Shown here: piece by piece, positions 7,694-15,087 of the stretch
Numbering within the stretch: position 1 is the stretch's first letter
Layout of the letters: each line of letters starts with the position of its first letter
NCBI GenBank assembly: GCA_964604675.1
Contig: CAZSAT010000050.1
Coordinates: forward strand, 1 to 46,597
Reading direction: 5' to 3'
Source of the DNA: CAZSAT01 sp964604675
Lineage (GTDB): Bacteria > Myxococcota_A > UBA796 > CAJQPC01
Length of the DNA: 46,597 bases
The notes under the pieces: generated by a model
What the model was told of the DNA's origin: nothing
Seen by the model: the letters and a program-made list of their open reading frames with translations, nothing else
Database searches by the model: none
Program-made: the position numbers and the translations under genes

Positions 7694-9148
7694 ATGTGGT
7701 GGTTCCTCGCGTGCAGCCTGGGCACCTTTCCGCAGGTCGACTGCAGCGACAACAGCTCCTGCCGGTCCGCGTTCGGTTGGGGGTGGACCTGCAACGGCGA
7801 GGGCCTCTGCGACGAGGTCACGGTCCAGGAGCGCTGCACCACCGAGCCTGAGGACCTGTTCCGCAACCGCGACACGTACAGCGACGCGATCGTGCTGGGC
7901 AGCGTGTACGACAGGAACGCCTTCCCCCTCGAGGCCCTCTCCATCCAGCTGGCGGTGTCCCAGGCGAACCAGCAGCTCGGGCTCGACAACCGGGACTACG
8001 GCCTGGTGTCGTGCGACTCGTTCGAGGACGCCGACTACGACGATCTGGACCAGGAGACGGCCAACGTCGAGATGGCGACCTGGCTCGCGGACGAGGTCGG
8101 TGTGCCCGCCATCGTGGGGCCGGCCACGTCGGGTCGCACCGAGGCCGCGTTCCTGGCGGTCGAGCCCTTCGGCACGATGATGATCTCACCCTCGGCGACG
8201 AGTCCTGCGCTCACGGCGCTGGACGGGCTCAGCCCCACCGACGAACAGCCCGGACTGCTCTGGCGGACCGCGCCCCCCGACGATCTCCAGGGCCTCGCCA
8301 TCGCCCAGGACATGGCCCTGCCCGAACGAGCGCGCGGCACCGTGGCGGTGGTCTACCAGGCGGGCAGCTACGGCGAAGGCCTCGCCACGGTCTTCTTGGA
8401 CGCCACGGATCTCGACACCGATGCCATCGAGTTCAGCTCGGACAACGCGCGGGATGCCGCCGTCGCCGCGGTGGCGAGCGGGGACTACGCGGAGGTCCTG
8501 TTCATCTCGTCGGAGCGAAGCGACTTCGTCGCCTTCCTGGTGGGTGCGGCCGCTGCGGGCGGATTCGAGGGGGACGACCCTTGCCGGAACGTCGCCAAGA
8601 AGAACTACGTCCCGGTGCCTGGCGGCGTGTGCATCTTCCTGCCGGACGGGGCCTACGACGACTCCATCCTCGAGGAGGCGGCCAGCGCTTCGTCGCTGTT
8701 CCACCAGATCCGGGGTTCCCGACCGGCGTCGGCCGATCCGGAAGACGACGTCTTCAAGCTCTTCAAGACCGCCTTCGCGAGCGCGTACAACGAGGATGCG
8801 ACCGGGTCCGGGTTCACCGCGTACGCCTACGACGCGGCCTGGTTGGCGATCTACGGCACCGCATGGTCGCTGTTCCAGACCGGTGAGATCACGGGAACCG
8901 GCGTGGCGAAGGGGCTGCGGCAGGTCAGCCGTGAAGGCGTGGACGAGGAGGACGCCATCTACGTCCAGGCCCTGAGCTGGCCGACCGTGCGGGCCACCTT
9001 CGAAGCTGGCGACGACATCGATGTGCGTGGCGCCAGCGGGCAGCTGGACTTCGATCCGTCCACCGAGGAGACCTCGGCGCCCATCGAGATCTGGAAGGTC
9101 ACCGACGCCGGCGACGGCTTCGAGGCCGTCTACGAGGTCCAGCCGTAG
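7694..9148 (+). CDS. Type I periplasmic solute-binding lipoprotein (LivJ/Peripla_BP_6-like)
   Basis: A 484-aa protein with N-terminus MWWFLAC, a very short lipobox-type signal, followed by a Cys-rich stretch (residues ~15-45). The remainder resembles branched-chain amino-acid-binding proteins: VPAIVGPATSGRTEAA and MMISPSATSPALTAL are the usual ligand-pocket regions, and GTVAVVYQAGSYGEGLATVF begins the second lobe. No permease or ATPase gene is nearby. With the kinase and TPR genes upstream, it may serve as a receptor rather than a transporter component; that is inference. ATG 7694 is chosen over upstream in-frame starts because it follows the TPR stop by one base and yields the lipobox. It converges with the nucleotidyltransferase, overlapping it by 19 bases. 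Confidence 0.8.
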   Translation: MWWFLACSLGTFPQVDCSDNSSCRSAFGWGWTCNGEGLCDEVTVQERCTTEPEDLFRNRDTYSDAIVLGSVYDRNAFPLEALSIQLAVSQANQQLGLDNRDYGLVSCDSFEDADYDDLDQETANVEMATWLADEVGVPAIVGPATSGRTEAAFLAVEPFGTMMISPSATSPALTALDGLSPTDEQPGLLWRTAPPDDLQGLAIAQDMALPERARGTVAVVYQAGSYGEGLATVFLDATDLDTDAIEFSSDNARDAAVAAVASGDYAEVLFISSERSDFVAFLVGAAAAGGFEGDDPCRNVAKKNYVPVPGGVCIFLPDGAYDDSILEEAASASSLFHQIRGSRPASADPEDDVFKLFKTAFASAYNEDATGSGFTAYAYDAAWLAIYGTAWSLFQTGEITGTGVAKGLRQVSREGVDEEDAIYVQALSWPTVRATFEAGDDIDVRGASGQLDFDPSTEETSAPIEIWKVTDAGDGFEAVYEVQP

Positions 9149-9675
9149 ACGGCGGCCCACGCAGCGGGCGTGTTCAGGTTCGCCAGGCTGTTCGGACCGG
9201 CCTCGACGATCGAGCAGCTCGGGAGGTGGGCGCGCAGCCCGCCGTGGAAGGCTTGAAGTCCTCGGAGCCGCTGGAGGGTGGCCGCGTCGACCACCACCGG
9301 GTGTCCTTGCACGCCATCGTGGCCGAGCGCAGCTGGCGCGGGCGCCTCGCAGAGACGGCGCAGGGCCACGGTGTCCGGTACCACCGCGTCCACCGGCGTG
9401 ACGAGGCACGTCGTCCACGGCGCCTGCAGGGCCAGGAGGAGGCTCTCCAGTGCGCCGGTCTCGCTCCAGCGGGTGTTGCGCACGACCCGCGCGCGTCCAT
9501 CCAGCGCCGCGACGATCGCGGCATGGCAGGCGCCGGTCACGACGGTCACCGGGCCGACCTCGCGGAGTCGGTCCACCCATGCCCGCACCAGGGGCACGCC
9601 CGAAGGCAGCGGAAGCAGGGCCTTCTGGGTCCCCATGCGCGTGCTGGCACCGGCTGAGAGCACGACACAGTTCAT
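9130..9675 (-). CDS. MobA-like NTP transferase (MocA/MobA family)
   Basis: A 181-aa cytoplasmic nucleotidyltransferase. The N-terminal motif VVLSAGASTRMGTQKALLPL is the nucleotide-binding signature of MobA/MocA-type enzymes, followed by the metal-binding Asp region (TPVDAVVP) and a later GHPVVVDAATL motif typical of this family. These enzymes transfer CMP, GMP or another nucleotide to molybdopterin or a related acceptor. The exact substrate cannot be told, and no molybdenum-cofactor genes are adjacent. At 181 aa it is near the usual length of about 190-200. It is divergent from the CRP/FNR regulator and may share its promoter region; TATGTA on the minus strand (the complement of the regulator's -10) lies 43 bases upstream. 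Confidence 0.85.
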   Translation of the reverse strand: MNCVVLSAGASTRMGTQKALLPLPSGVPLVRAWVDRLREVGPVTVVTGACHAAIVAALDGRARVVRNTRWSETGALESLLLALQAPWTTCLVTPVDAVVPDTVALRRLCEAPAPAALGHDGVQGHPVVVDAATLQRLRGLQAFHGGLRAHLPSCSIVEAGPNSLANLNTPAAWAAVYGWTS

Positions 9676-9695
9676 GCGGAAACCCTACTCCGGCG

Positions 9696-9724
9696 TTGAC
9701 ATCCTGTGTAGGGAGCGCTACATA
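9696..9724 (+). promoter_or_regulatory. Strong sigma-70-type promoter for the CRP/FNR regulator
   Basis: TTGACA at 9696-9701 and TACATA at 9719-9724 are separated by 17 bases, the best consensus promoter in the window. Transcription should begin near 9731, giving a ~37-base leader with a GAAGGGAG ribosome site. The -10 hexamer reads TATGTA on the other strand, so the same core could also fire toward the MobA-like gene. Confidence 0.7.
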
Positions 9725-9731
9725 CTTCTCC

Positions 9732-9749
9732 AACCCTTACGTAAGCGTT
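9732..9749. promoter_or_regulatory. Operator-like palindrome AACCCTTACGTAAGCGTT
   Basis: An 18-base dyad with a perfect 10-base core (CTTACGTAAG, 9736-9745) and a single mismatched pair in the outer arms. It covers about +2 to +19 relative to the predicted start, where a bound dimer would block transcription. It does not match the CRP (TGTGA-N6-TCACA) or FNR (TTGAT-N4-ATCAA) consensus. Autorepression by the adjacent regulator is the simplest guess. Confidence 0.5.
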
Positions 9750-9767
9750 AGATTTGAAGGGAGCCGC

Positions 9768-10511
9768 ATGAGCCGTCTGCTTCGCCTCGAGTCCGCTCGT
9801 ACGAGGTCCAGCATGTCCCAGTCCCAGCGTGGTCGCGCCCGGTTCCTTCGCGGCGTGGAGATCCTCACGACCCTGCAGGAGGCCGAGCTCGATGAGCTCG
9901 AGCTGACCGGGCGCGAGATCTCGCTGAAGAAGAAGAGCAGCGTGTGGGAGCCGGGGGATCATCCGGACCGTGTGTACGTGGTGCGCTCGGGAGTGGTCAA
10001 GGTGCAGAAGCCGGTCGACAAGGCGCGCGACATCACGGTCGACTTCTACACGCGCGGCCAGATCGTGGGCGAGGACGCGCTCTACCTGGAGGGCGGACGC
10101 CGTACGCGGGCGGAGGCCTACGACGACACCGTGCTCTTGGCGCTTCCGCGGCAGGAGCTCACGCGCTTGATGCGCCGAAATGGAGCGTTTGCCTCGACCG
10201 TGGCCCTCGAGATCGGGCGGCGGCGTGCGCGCATGGAGGACCGCCTCCAGAACCTGCTGTTCCGCACCGCCGACGCGCGGCTCGCGGGGCTCTTCATCGA
10301 CCTGGCCGAAGACTTCGGTGTGCGCGACAGCCGAGGGGTCATCATCAACCTCAAGCTCACGCACAAGGAGATGGCGGCGCTCATCGGAGCCACCCGCGAA
10401 ACGGTTTCGTTCGCGGTGCTCGATCTGCGCAAGAACGGGCTCATCCTCACCGAGGGCCGACGGGTCATCCTGCTGGACGAAGCGGGCCTGTTGGAGCTCC
10501 GAGGCGGCTGA
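9768..10511 (+). CDS. CRP/FNR-family transcriptional regulator
   Basis: A 247-aa regulator with an N-terminal cyclic-nucleotide-binding fold (about residues 25-150, with WEPGDHPDRVYVVRSGVVKV and FYTRGQIVGEDALYLEGG) and a C-terminal winged helix. The recognition-helix region reads THKEMAALIGATRETVSFAV. Arg and Glu equivalent to CRP R180/E181 are present, but the position of R185 is Phe, so its DNA site may differ from classic CRP boxes. No Fe-S cysteine cluster of FNR type is seen. ATG 9768 follows GAAGGGAGCCGC and lies downstream of the promoter, so longer in-frame starts can be excluded. A palindrome lies in its leader. Confidence 0.92.
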   Translation: MSRLLRLESARTRSSMSQSQRGRARFLRGVEILTTLQEAELDELELTGREISLKKKSSVWEPGDHPDRVYVVRSGVVKVQKPVDKARDITVDFYTRGQIVGEDALYLEGGRRTRAEAYDDTVLLALPRQELTRLMRRNGAFASTVALEIGRRRARMEDRLQNLLFRTADARLAGLFIDLAEDFGVRDSRGVIINLKLTHKEMAALIGATRETVSFAVLDLRKNGLILTEGRRVILLDEAGLLELRGG

Positions 10512-10531
10512 CGAGGGCAGGGGATCTCCTC

Positions 10532-10540
10532 TGGTAGACT
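10532..10540 (+). promoter_or_regulatory. Putative extended -10 promoter (TGGTAGACT)
   Basis: TG-N-TAGACT matches an extended -10 element, with TAGACT at 10535-10540 and 23 bases to ATG 10564. A ribosome site (GCGGAG) lies within the leader. No -35 box is evident. It would drive the 10564-15084 operon. Confidence 0.4.
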
Positions 10541-10563
10541 CGCCTCAGCAACTGCGGAGTGGC

Positions 10564-13215
10564 ATGGACGTCCAGGACTGGCTGCGTACCGTCGTAGGTG
10601 ACTGCAGCCTGCTGACTCAGCCCGCCGAAGCCATCGCGCTCGTCCCCGATGTCGCGGTCGACGGGCCTGCTCTCGTGGGCGTGCGGGTCGAGGGCGCCGC
10701 CAACCCCTGGTTCGGCTTTCCGACGGCCTTCTCCGAGCGCCTGTCGAGCGCGCTGGTCGAGCTGCTCGGCGAGCGCCTCGTCGCGCTGAAGAACGGTCAG
10801 CAGGAGGAGCTGAGCGCCCTCGCGCCGTCGCGGCTCGCCGACGATGGTCTGTTCAACGCCTTGACGTCGCTGTTGCTCGAGACCTCTGGCTTCGGCCCGC
10901 GCCCCGGGTCCCTCGTAGCGCTGGAGCTCGCACGGCAGAGCGCGGCCGTGCTGTCCGGCGATCTCGAGTCGCTGGGCACCTCCGCCGCCGGGCGGCAGAC
11001 ACAGGCCATCACCGAGGGCCGAGCCTGGTACAGCGGCCTGGAGGGGCGCGAGCGAGGCGCCACGATCGCCCGCATCGTCTGGAGCCTCACCGGGCGCATG
11101 AGCGCAGCCTGGACCGTCGTCGAGGAGATCGATCCACGGATCCGGCCGACACGCTTCTACCAGGCGCTCGTGAAGAACAAGCTCGTGTTCGGCCTCCAGT
11201 CCGGCGCGCTCGGCTCCTCCTCGGATCTCGACGTGGTGGCTGGCTTGCTCGGCATCGAGGTGCAACGGTCCCTGCTCGATGCCTGCTACCGCACGATGAC
11301 CGCCGCGGTGAAGGCCGCCCTCGACGGTGCGAAGGGGCCGATCGCCAGTGGCATCCGCGACCTGGCGGGCGTGGGGGCAGCGCCGGAGGTGGCCGCCTTC
11401 GACCCGCGCATCACGGCGCTCGTGCTCGCTGGGCTCTCGCAGCTCGTGGACGCGAAGACCCTGCAGGCGGCCGGCGTGCCCAAGGCCGACGCCAGGGCGT
11501 TGCTCAAGGGCGACGGCACGCGGCCCATCGTGGCTGCGTGGACCCAGGCCGCCACCGCGGTGCGGAGCTGGGATGTGCTCGCAGCCGCGGCGGGGCGTTG
11601 CCTCCCGGTGAGGCGGCGAGGCGGCGCGGCGGCCACCCGGCTCGGAACCCTGGAGCCCTCCGCACTGTACGGCCTGCTGGTACCTCGCGGTACCACGGTC
11701 ACGCGCACCAGCGTCGCAGCCGTGCGGTTCTCGTCGGCTTGGCGGCTGCTCGTCTCCCAGTCCGACAGGTCCCGGGGCGCCGCAGCCGCCATGGGGGGCC
11801 TGGTCGAGGGACTTCGTCGCGAGGCGTCGGCGCTGGGGGGACTGCTCCAGCTCTCCGGAGGCGTTGCGCTCTTCGCATTCGACGGCGCCGGCACGGCATC
11901 GGCGTTCCAGTCCCGCGTTCGGGAGGTGCTCGGCACCACGCTCCGGCTCCGGCGCGGTGCCCTCGGCGACGATGTGTTGCTCAGCGACGACGGCATGTTC
12001 GAGGTCGAGGTGGCCACCGGCGAAGTGTTCGGCGGCTTCGCGGGCGGCTCCCTGCGCATCTGGGGCCCCGCGGTCGACGAGGCCCATGGCTCCGCAGCGC
12101 CCGTGGCGGAGGAGGCCGACGAGGTGGGAACTGACAGCGTCGACTGGGGCGGGCAGGCAGGCTCCCAGGCGTCCCTGAAGGCGTCCCCCAGCGCGGACGC
12201 CTTCGACCAGGACTCCGAGGTCGACTGGGGCGCGCCGCCCCCCGACGAGGGCGAGCCGGAGGAGCCGGAGGAGCCGGAGGAGCCGGAGGAGCCGGAGGCT
12301 GTGTCGGATGTGCTGGAGGCTGTGTCGGATGTGCCGGAGGCTGTGTCGGAAGTGCCGGACGAGCTCGGGGCATCCTTCGAGGTCGAGGACGACGATGAGG
12401 ACCACTTCGAGTTCGAGTACTCGGAGCCGGAGCCGGAGCCGGAGCCCGCGCCCACGGCGGCTGTCGAGGCCGTGGGCGATCCGCCCTCCGAACACGCGGC
12501 GGACGACCCCTCGTCGGTGGACTGGGGAGCTGCGGCTGGCGCGCTCGACGAGCCGGAACCCGAGCCCGTGAGCAGTGAGCCGGAGAGCGTGGAGGGCGCT
12601 GCCCCGGCGTTCTTCCTTCCGCCGCCGGACCTCGCCGAAGAGCAGCCTGGCGCGGAGCTCGAGGAGGAGGCGCCAGCGTTCATGTCGGACGAACCCTCGG
12701 AGCCCCAGGAGGGGGTAGGGTTCGCGCTCGGGCCGGCTGCCGAAGACGAACGCGAGCCACCGTCGGCTCCCGAACCAGAGGTCGAGCAGGAAGAGGACGG
12801 ATTCTTCGATCCGGACAGCGAAGATCTCGTCGAGATGGACTCGTCCATCGCCTGGTTGACCTCCAAGGTGAAGGGCGGCGACGAGCAGAAGTCCGACACG
12901 AAGCCCGAAGAGCCGCAGGAGGCCTCGAACCAGGTGAGCGCGCTCCCGGACCTCGAGTACCTCTTCCAGGGCTACGTCACCTTCGCCGACCAGGACGGCG
13001 GCGTGGTGTTCGGCCGGCGCTATGGCGCGCGGCTCTTCGACGTGCACGCCTACGGGGGCGGCGATGTCGCCAAGGCGTACGTGGCGTTCCTGAACGACAA
13101 GGTGCGTGAGGGCTTCGTGCCGCGCTCGGATCTCACCCGACAGATCCCGGCCAACGTGTCGGTGGCCGCGCTGGACCTCGAGGAGATGAGCCGCGCCTAC
13201 CGAGCGATCAGTTGA
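10564..13215 (+). CDS. Acidic 883-aa repeat protein with a degenerate cyclase-like domain
   Basis: Unrecognised as a whole. Residues 1-370 are mostly helical and Ala/Leu-rich. Residues about 380-510 resemble a worn-down class III nucleotidyl-cyclase fold: RTSVAAVRFSSAWRLL at the first strand, GGVALFAFDGAGTASAF at the second metal region, and VATGEVFGGFAGGSLRIWG followed by PAVDEA near the base-binding region. The canonical metal Asp and Asn residues are absent. Residues ~511-770 are an acidic Glu/Pro/Ser tail with the motif VDWG three times (near 527, 553 and 652) and EPE and EAVSDVP repeats. A small folded domain ends the protein (LEYLFQGYVTFADQDGG...). ATG 10564 follows GCGGAG; the upstream in-frame extension overlaps the regulator gene. 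Its stop overlaps the next start as TTGA. Confidence 0.8.
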   Translation: MDVQDWLRTVVGDCSLLTQPAEAIALVPDVAVDGPALVGVRVEGAANPWFGFPTAFSERLSSALVELLGERLVALKNGQQEELSALAPSRLADDGLFNALTSLLLETSGFGPRPGSLVALELARQSAAVLSGDLESLGTSAAGRQTQAITEGRAWYSGLEGRERGATIARIVWSLTGRMSAAWTVVEEIDPRIRPTRFYQALVKNKLVFGLQSGALGSSSDLDVVAGLLGIEVQRSLLDACYRTMTAAVKAALDGAKGPIASGIRDLAGVGAAPEVAAFDPRITALVLAGLSQLVDAKTLQAAGVPKADARALLKGDGTRPIVAAWTQAATAVRSWDVLAAAAGRCLPVRRRGGAAATRLGTLEPSALYGLLVPRGTTVTRTSVAAVRFSSAWRLLVSQSDRSRGAAAAMGGLVEGLRREASALGGLLQLSGGVALFAFDGAGTASAFQSRVREVLGTTLRLRRGALGDDVLLSDDGMFEVEVATGEVFGGFAGGSLRIWGPAVDEAHGSAAPVAEEADEVGTDSVDWGGQAGSQASLKASPSADAFDQDSEVDWGAPPPDEGEPEEPEEPEEPEEPEAVSDVLEAVSDVPEAVSEVPDELGASFEVEDDDEDHFEFEYSEPEPEPEPAPTAAVEAVGDPPSEHAADDPSSVDWGAAAGALDEPEPEPVSSEPESVEGAAPAFFLPPPDLAEEQPGAELEEEAPAFMSDEPSEPQEGVGFALGPAAEDEREPPSAPEPEVEQEEDGFFDPDSEDLVEMDSSIAWLTSKVKGGDEQKSDTKPEEPQEASNQVSALPDLEYLFQGYVTFADQDGGVVFGRRYGARLFDVHAYGGGDVAKAYVAFLNDKVREGFVPRSDLTRQIPANVSVAALDLEEMSRAYRAIS
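12253..12357 (+). repeat. Coding tandem repeats: 9-base x5 and 21-base x3
   Basis: Five copies of GAGCCGGAG (12253-12297, encoding EPE) run into three near-identical 21-base units (12295-12357, encoding EAVSDVL, EAVSDVP and EAVSEVP). Both unit lengths are multiples of three, so copy-number change would keep the frame. The tract lies in the acidic, presumably unstructured region of the 883-aa protein. Confidence 0.9.
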
Positions 13216-13892
13216 CGCTGGCGCTCTTCTCCTCGCTCGCGGTTGCAGGCCCCTGGTCGATCGCGGGAGGGGGTGCGGTGGTCAAGGACCTGCCGGACCA
13301 GCTCGGGCCGGACGAGACCGCCAACTACGATCTCGGCCCGGGCTTGCACGCCACGCTCCGGTACGCCCTGGTCGAAGACCTCGCTGAGCTTCGACTTCAT
13401 CTCGGCCTGGCTTCGGCCACGGGCTGGAACCGCCTCACGTGGACCGAGGGCGAGGCGCGCTTCTACGACGACGACCACTGGGCGCTCTATGCGGCCGGGC
13501 GCTTGCTCCTCGGCCCGGAGGTGATCGTCCCCACCGGACCGGATCCCTTCGTGTCGCCCTACCTGGGCATGGGCGTGGGCCCGTCGTGGATCGGCAACTA
13601 CCACTCCTTCACCACGGTGACCGAGGGACTGCTCGATCCCGACGTGAACGACGTGGACGACAAGTTCAACGTCGATCCGTACACCGCCCAGTGGGTCGCG
13701 ACGGCCGGCACGCACGTCGGCGTGCGATTTGGGCGCCGTCCGGGGATGGCTGTCGAGGTCGAGGCGGGCTACACGGTGTCCCACGTCGAGGCAGCCCCGC
13801 TCCAGAAGACCCTGGAGGTCTTCGAGGCTGCCCGCGAGCCCTGGACCCTGAACACCTTTTCGCTGGGGCTCGGTGTCGCGAACTCCTTCTGA
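13212..13892 (+). CDS. Predicted outer-membrane beta-barrel protein
   Basis: A 226-aa protein with a short, uncharged signal-like N-terminus (MTLALFSSLAVAGPWS), alternating hydrophobic/aromatic strands (LHATLRYALVEDLAELRLHL; VSPYLGMGVGPSWIGNY; VGVRFGRRPGMAVEVEAGY) and a C-terminal strand LGLGVANSF ending in Phe, the usual signal for barrel assembly. The start is TTG 13212, overlapping the TGA of the preceding gene. No ATG or GTG occurs before it in this frame. Function unknown; membership of the upstream operon suggests a link with the acidic protein. Confidence 0.75.
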   Translation: MTLALFSSLAVAGPWSIAGGGAVVKDLPDQLGPDETANYDLGPGLHATLRYALVEDLAELRLHLGLASATGWNRLTWTEGEARFYDDDHWALYAAGRLLLGPEVIVPTGPDPFVSPYLGMGVGPSWIGNYHSFTTVTEGLLDPDVNDVDDKFNVDPYTAQWVATAGTHVGVRFGRRPGMAVEVEAGYTVSHVEAAPLQKTLEVFEAAREPWTLNTFSLGLGVANSF

Positions 13893-13906
13893 GGTGCAGG
13901 CGAACC

Positions 13907-14425
13907 ATGAAGCTCTACCGCGCGCGCATCCCCGTCATTGCCAAGGCCGTGATCGACAAGCTCTGTGCCGAGGGTGACATCGAGGTCGAGCTCGAGAACC
14001 GTAGCGAAGCGGAGCTCGACCTCGTCTCGATCATGGAGGAGTACCTCCGTCGGGACTACAGCTTGAGGGACTCGGTCAAGGAGACGATGTCCAAGGCTGG
14101 CATCGGCTACGACCAGTACGGAAAGACCCGCGCCCGAATGGCCGACGAGTGGAACCACCCCGTCGGTGACGACGTGGAGCGCTACCTCGCTCGCCAGTTC
14201 GTCGAGAACTTCATGATCAGCCGCTTCGTGGACGAGGTCTACACCGAGGACGGCTGGCTCTGGAAGAAGACCCTGGGTGTGATCAAGGACCACGACATCG
14301 ACGAGCGCGAGCTGCGCGACGAGGCTCGCACCAGCATCAAGAACATCGCCGAAGGAACGGTCGAGTTCGAGGTGGCCTTCGAGCGCGCGATGCGCGAGGT
14401 CCGCAAGCGCCGGGGCCTCATCTGA
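13907..14425 (+). CDS. DUF507 family protein
   Basis: A 172-aa cytoplasmic, charged, helical protein starting MKLYRARIPVIAKAVIDKL. The conserved N-terminus and the C-terminal half (DDVERYLARQFVENFMISRF; ELRDEARTSIKNIAEGTVEF) match DUF507, a family of unknown function seen in Myxococcota, other former Deltaproteobacteria and Aquificae. ATG 13907 is 14 bases after the preceding stop, so it belongs to the same transcript. Its TGA stop overlaps a possible CTG start of the next gene. Confidence 0.88.
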   Translation: MKLYRARIPVIAKAVIDKLCAEGDIEVELENRSEAELDLVSIMEEYLRRDYSLRDSVKETMSKAGIGYDQYGKTRARMADEWNHPVGDDVERYLARQFVENFMISRFVDEVYTEDGWLWKKTLGVIKDHDIDERELRDEARTSIKNIAEGTVEFEVAFERAMREVRKRRGLI

Positions 14426-14433
14426 TCCTGCTG

Positions 14434-15084
14434 ATGCTGTTGTGGGCCTGCTCCGGCGCGCCTGCAGATGCGCCCGTCACGGTCGACGAGCCGCCGGCAC
14501 CGTCGCGCGAAGAAGCCCTGGCCTTGTTGCCGGAGCCGGTGGACGAAGCTGTTGACGACACACCCGTGTCCGGCGAGCCGGTGGAGCTCGAGATCACCTG
14601 GGACGGCATCGGGCGCCTGTACAAGTCGTTCTTCCAGGATCGAGAGGCCGTGACCGAGCTCGCGGTCCGCCTTGGACCCCACGTGGTCGCACCGGCACAG
14701 CTGATCGTGCGCTACGACAGCGAGGACTTCCTGGGGGACATCCGTCTCCGCGTGCCTCCGAACGGCCTGAAGGCGCCGCCCTCCGAGCTGGATGGGGTGG
14801 TCGAGCTCTCGGAGCTGGTTCCGGTCCTCCGGGCGCTCGCGGTGTACCGGGACACGGTGGCCAGCCGGTTCGACATCCGCGTGCAGAGCTTTCGCATCGG
14901 GATCGAGGGGTTCCGCGGGCCACGGCACTGCCTGGCGGTGCCGGCCGGACAACCCCCTCCCGACGGACGGACCGTCTCCCCTTGTGTGGTGGTGAACGGG
15001 CGCGACGTGTGCGGTCGGCCCGAGGGCACCTCGACCCACTTCACCAGCGCGGACTTCGACGCGGTGGCGGGCTGCTTCCGCTGA
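14434..15084 (+). CDS. Putative lipoprotein of unknown function
   Basis: A 216-aa protein from ATG 14434 with N-terminus MLLWACSGAP, a lipobox-like cysteine at residue 6 and a Pro/Ala/Glu-rich linker. The folded part (about residues 50-216) has no family I recognise and carries three cysteines near the end (PRHCLAV, SPCVVV, DVCGRP). The in-frame codons just upstream (CTG ATC CTG CTG) extend the hydrophobic stretch to LILLMLLWAC, and the first CTG (14422) overlaps the DUF507 stop as CTGA. A non-canonical CTG start is therefore possible. It converges with the sigma-factor gene. Confidence 0.65.
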   Translation: MLLWACSGAPADAPVTVDEPPAPSREEALALLPEPVDEAVDDTPVSGEPVELEITWDGIGRLYKSFFQDREAVTELAVRLGPHVVAPAQLIVRYDSEDFLGDIRLRVPPNGLKAPPSELDGVVELSELVPVLRALAVYRDTVASRFDIRVQSFRIGIEGFRGPRHCLAVPAGQPPPDGRTVSPCVVVNGRDVCGRPEGTSTHFTSADFDAVAGCFR

Positions 15085-15087
15085 GGA

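Noticed and set aside
11678..11695. Perfect 7-base-pair hairpin (TGGTACC-TCGC-GGTACCA)
   Set aside because: It lies in the middle of the 883-aa gene, GGTACC is itself palindromic, and no T-run follows; probably coincidence.
10465..13047. Long open frame on the minus strand (860 codons)
   Set aside because: It is antisense to the 883-aa gene, is Arg/His/Gly-rich with no domain, and exists because stop codons are rare in high-GC sequence.
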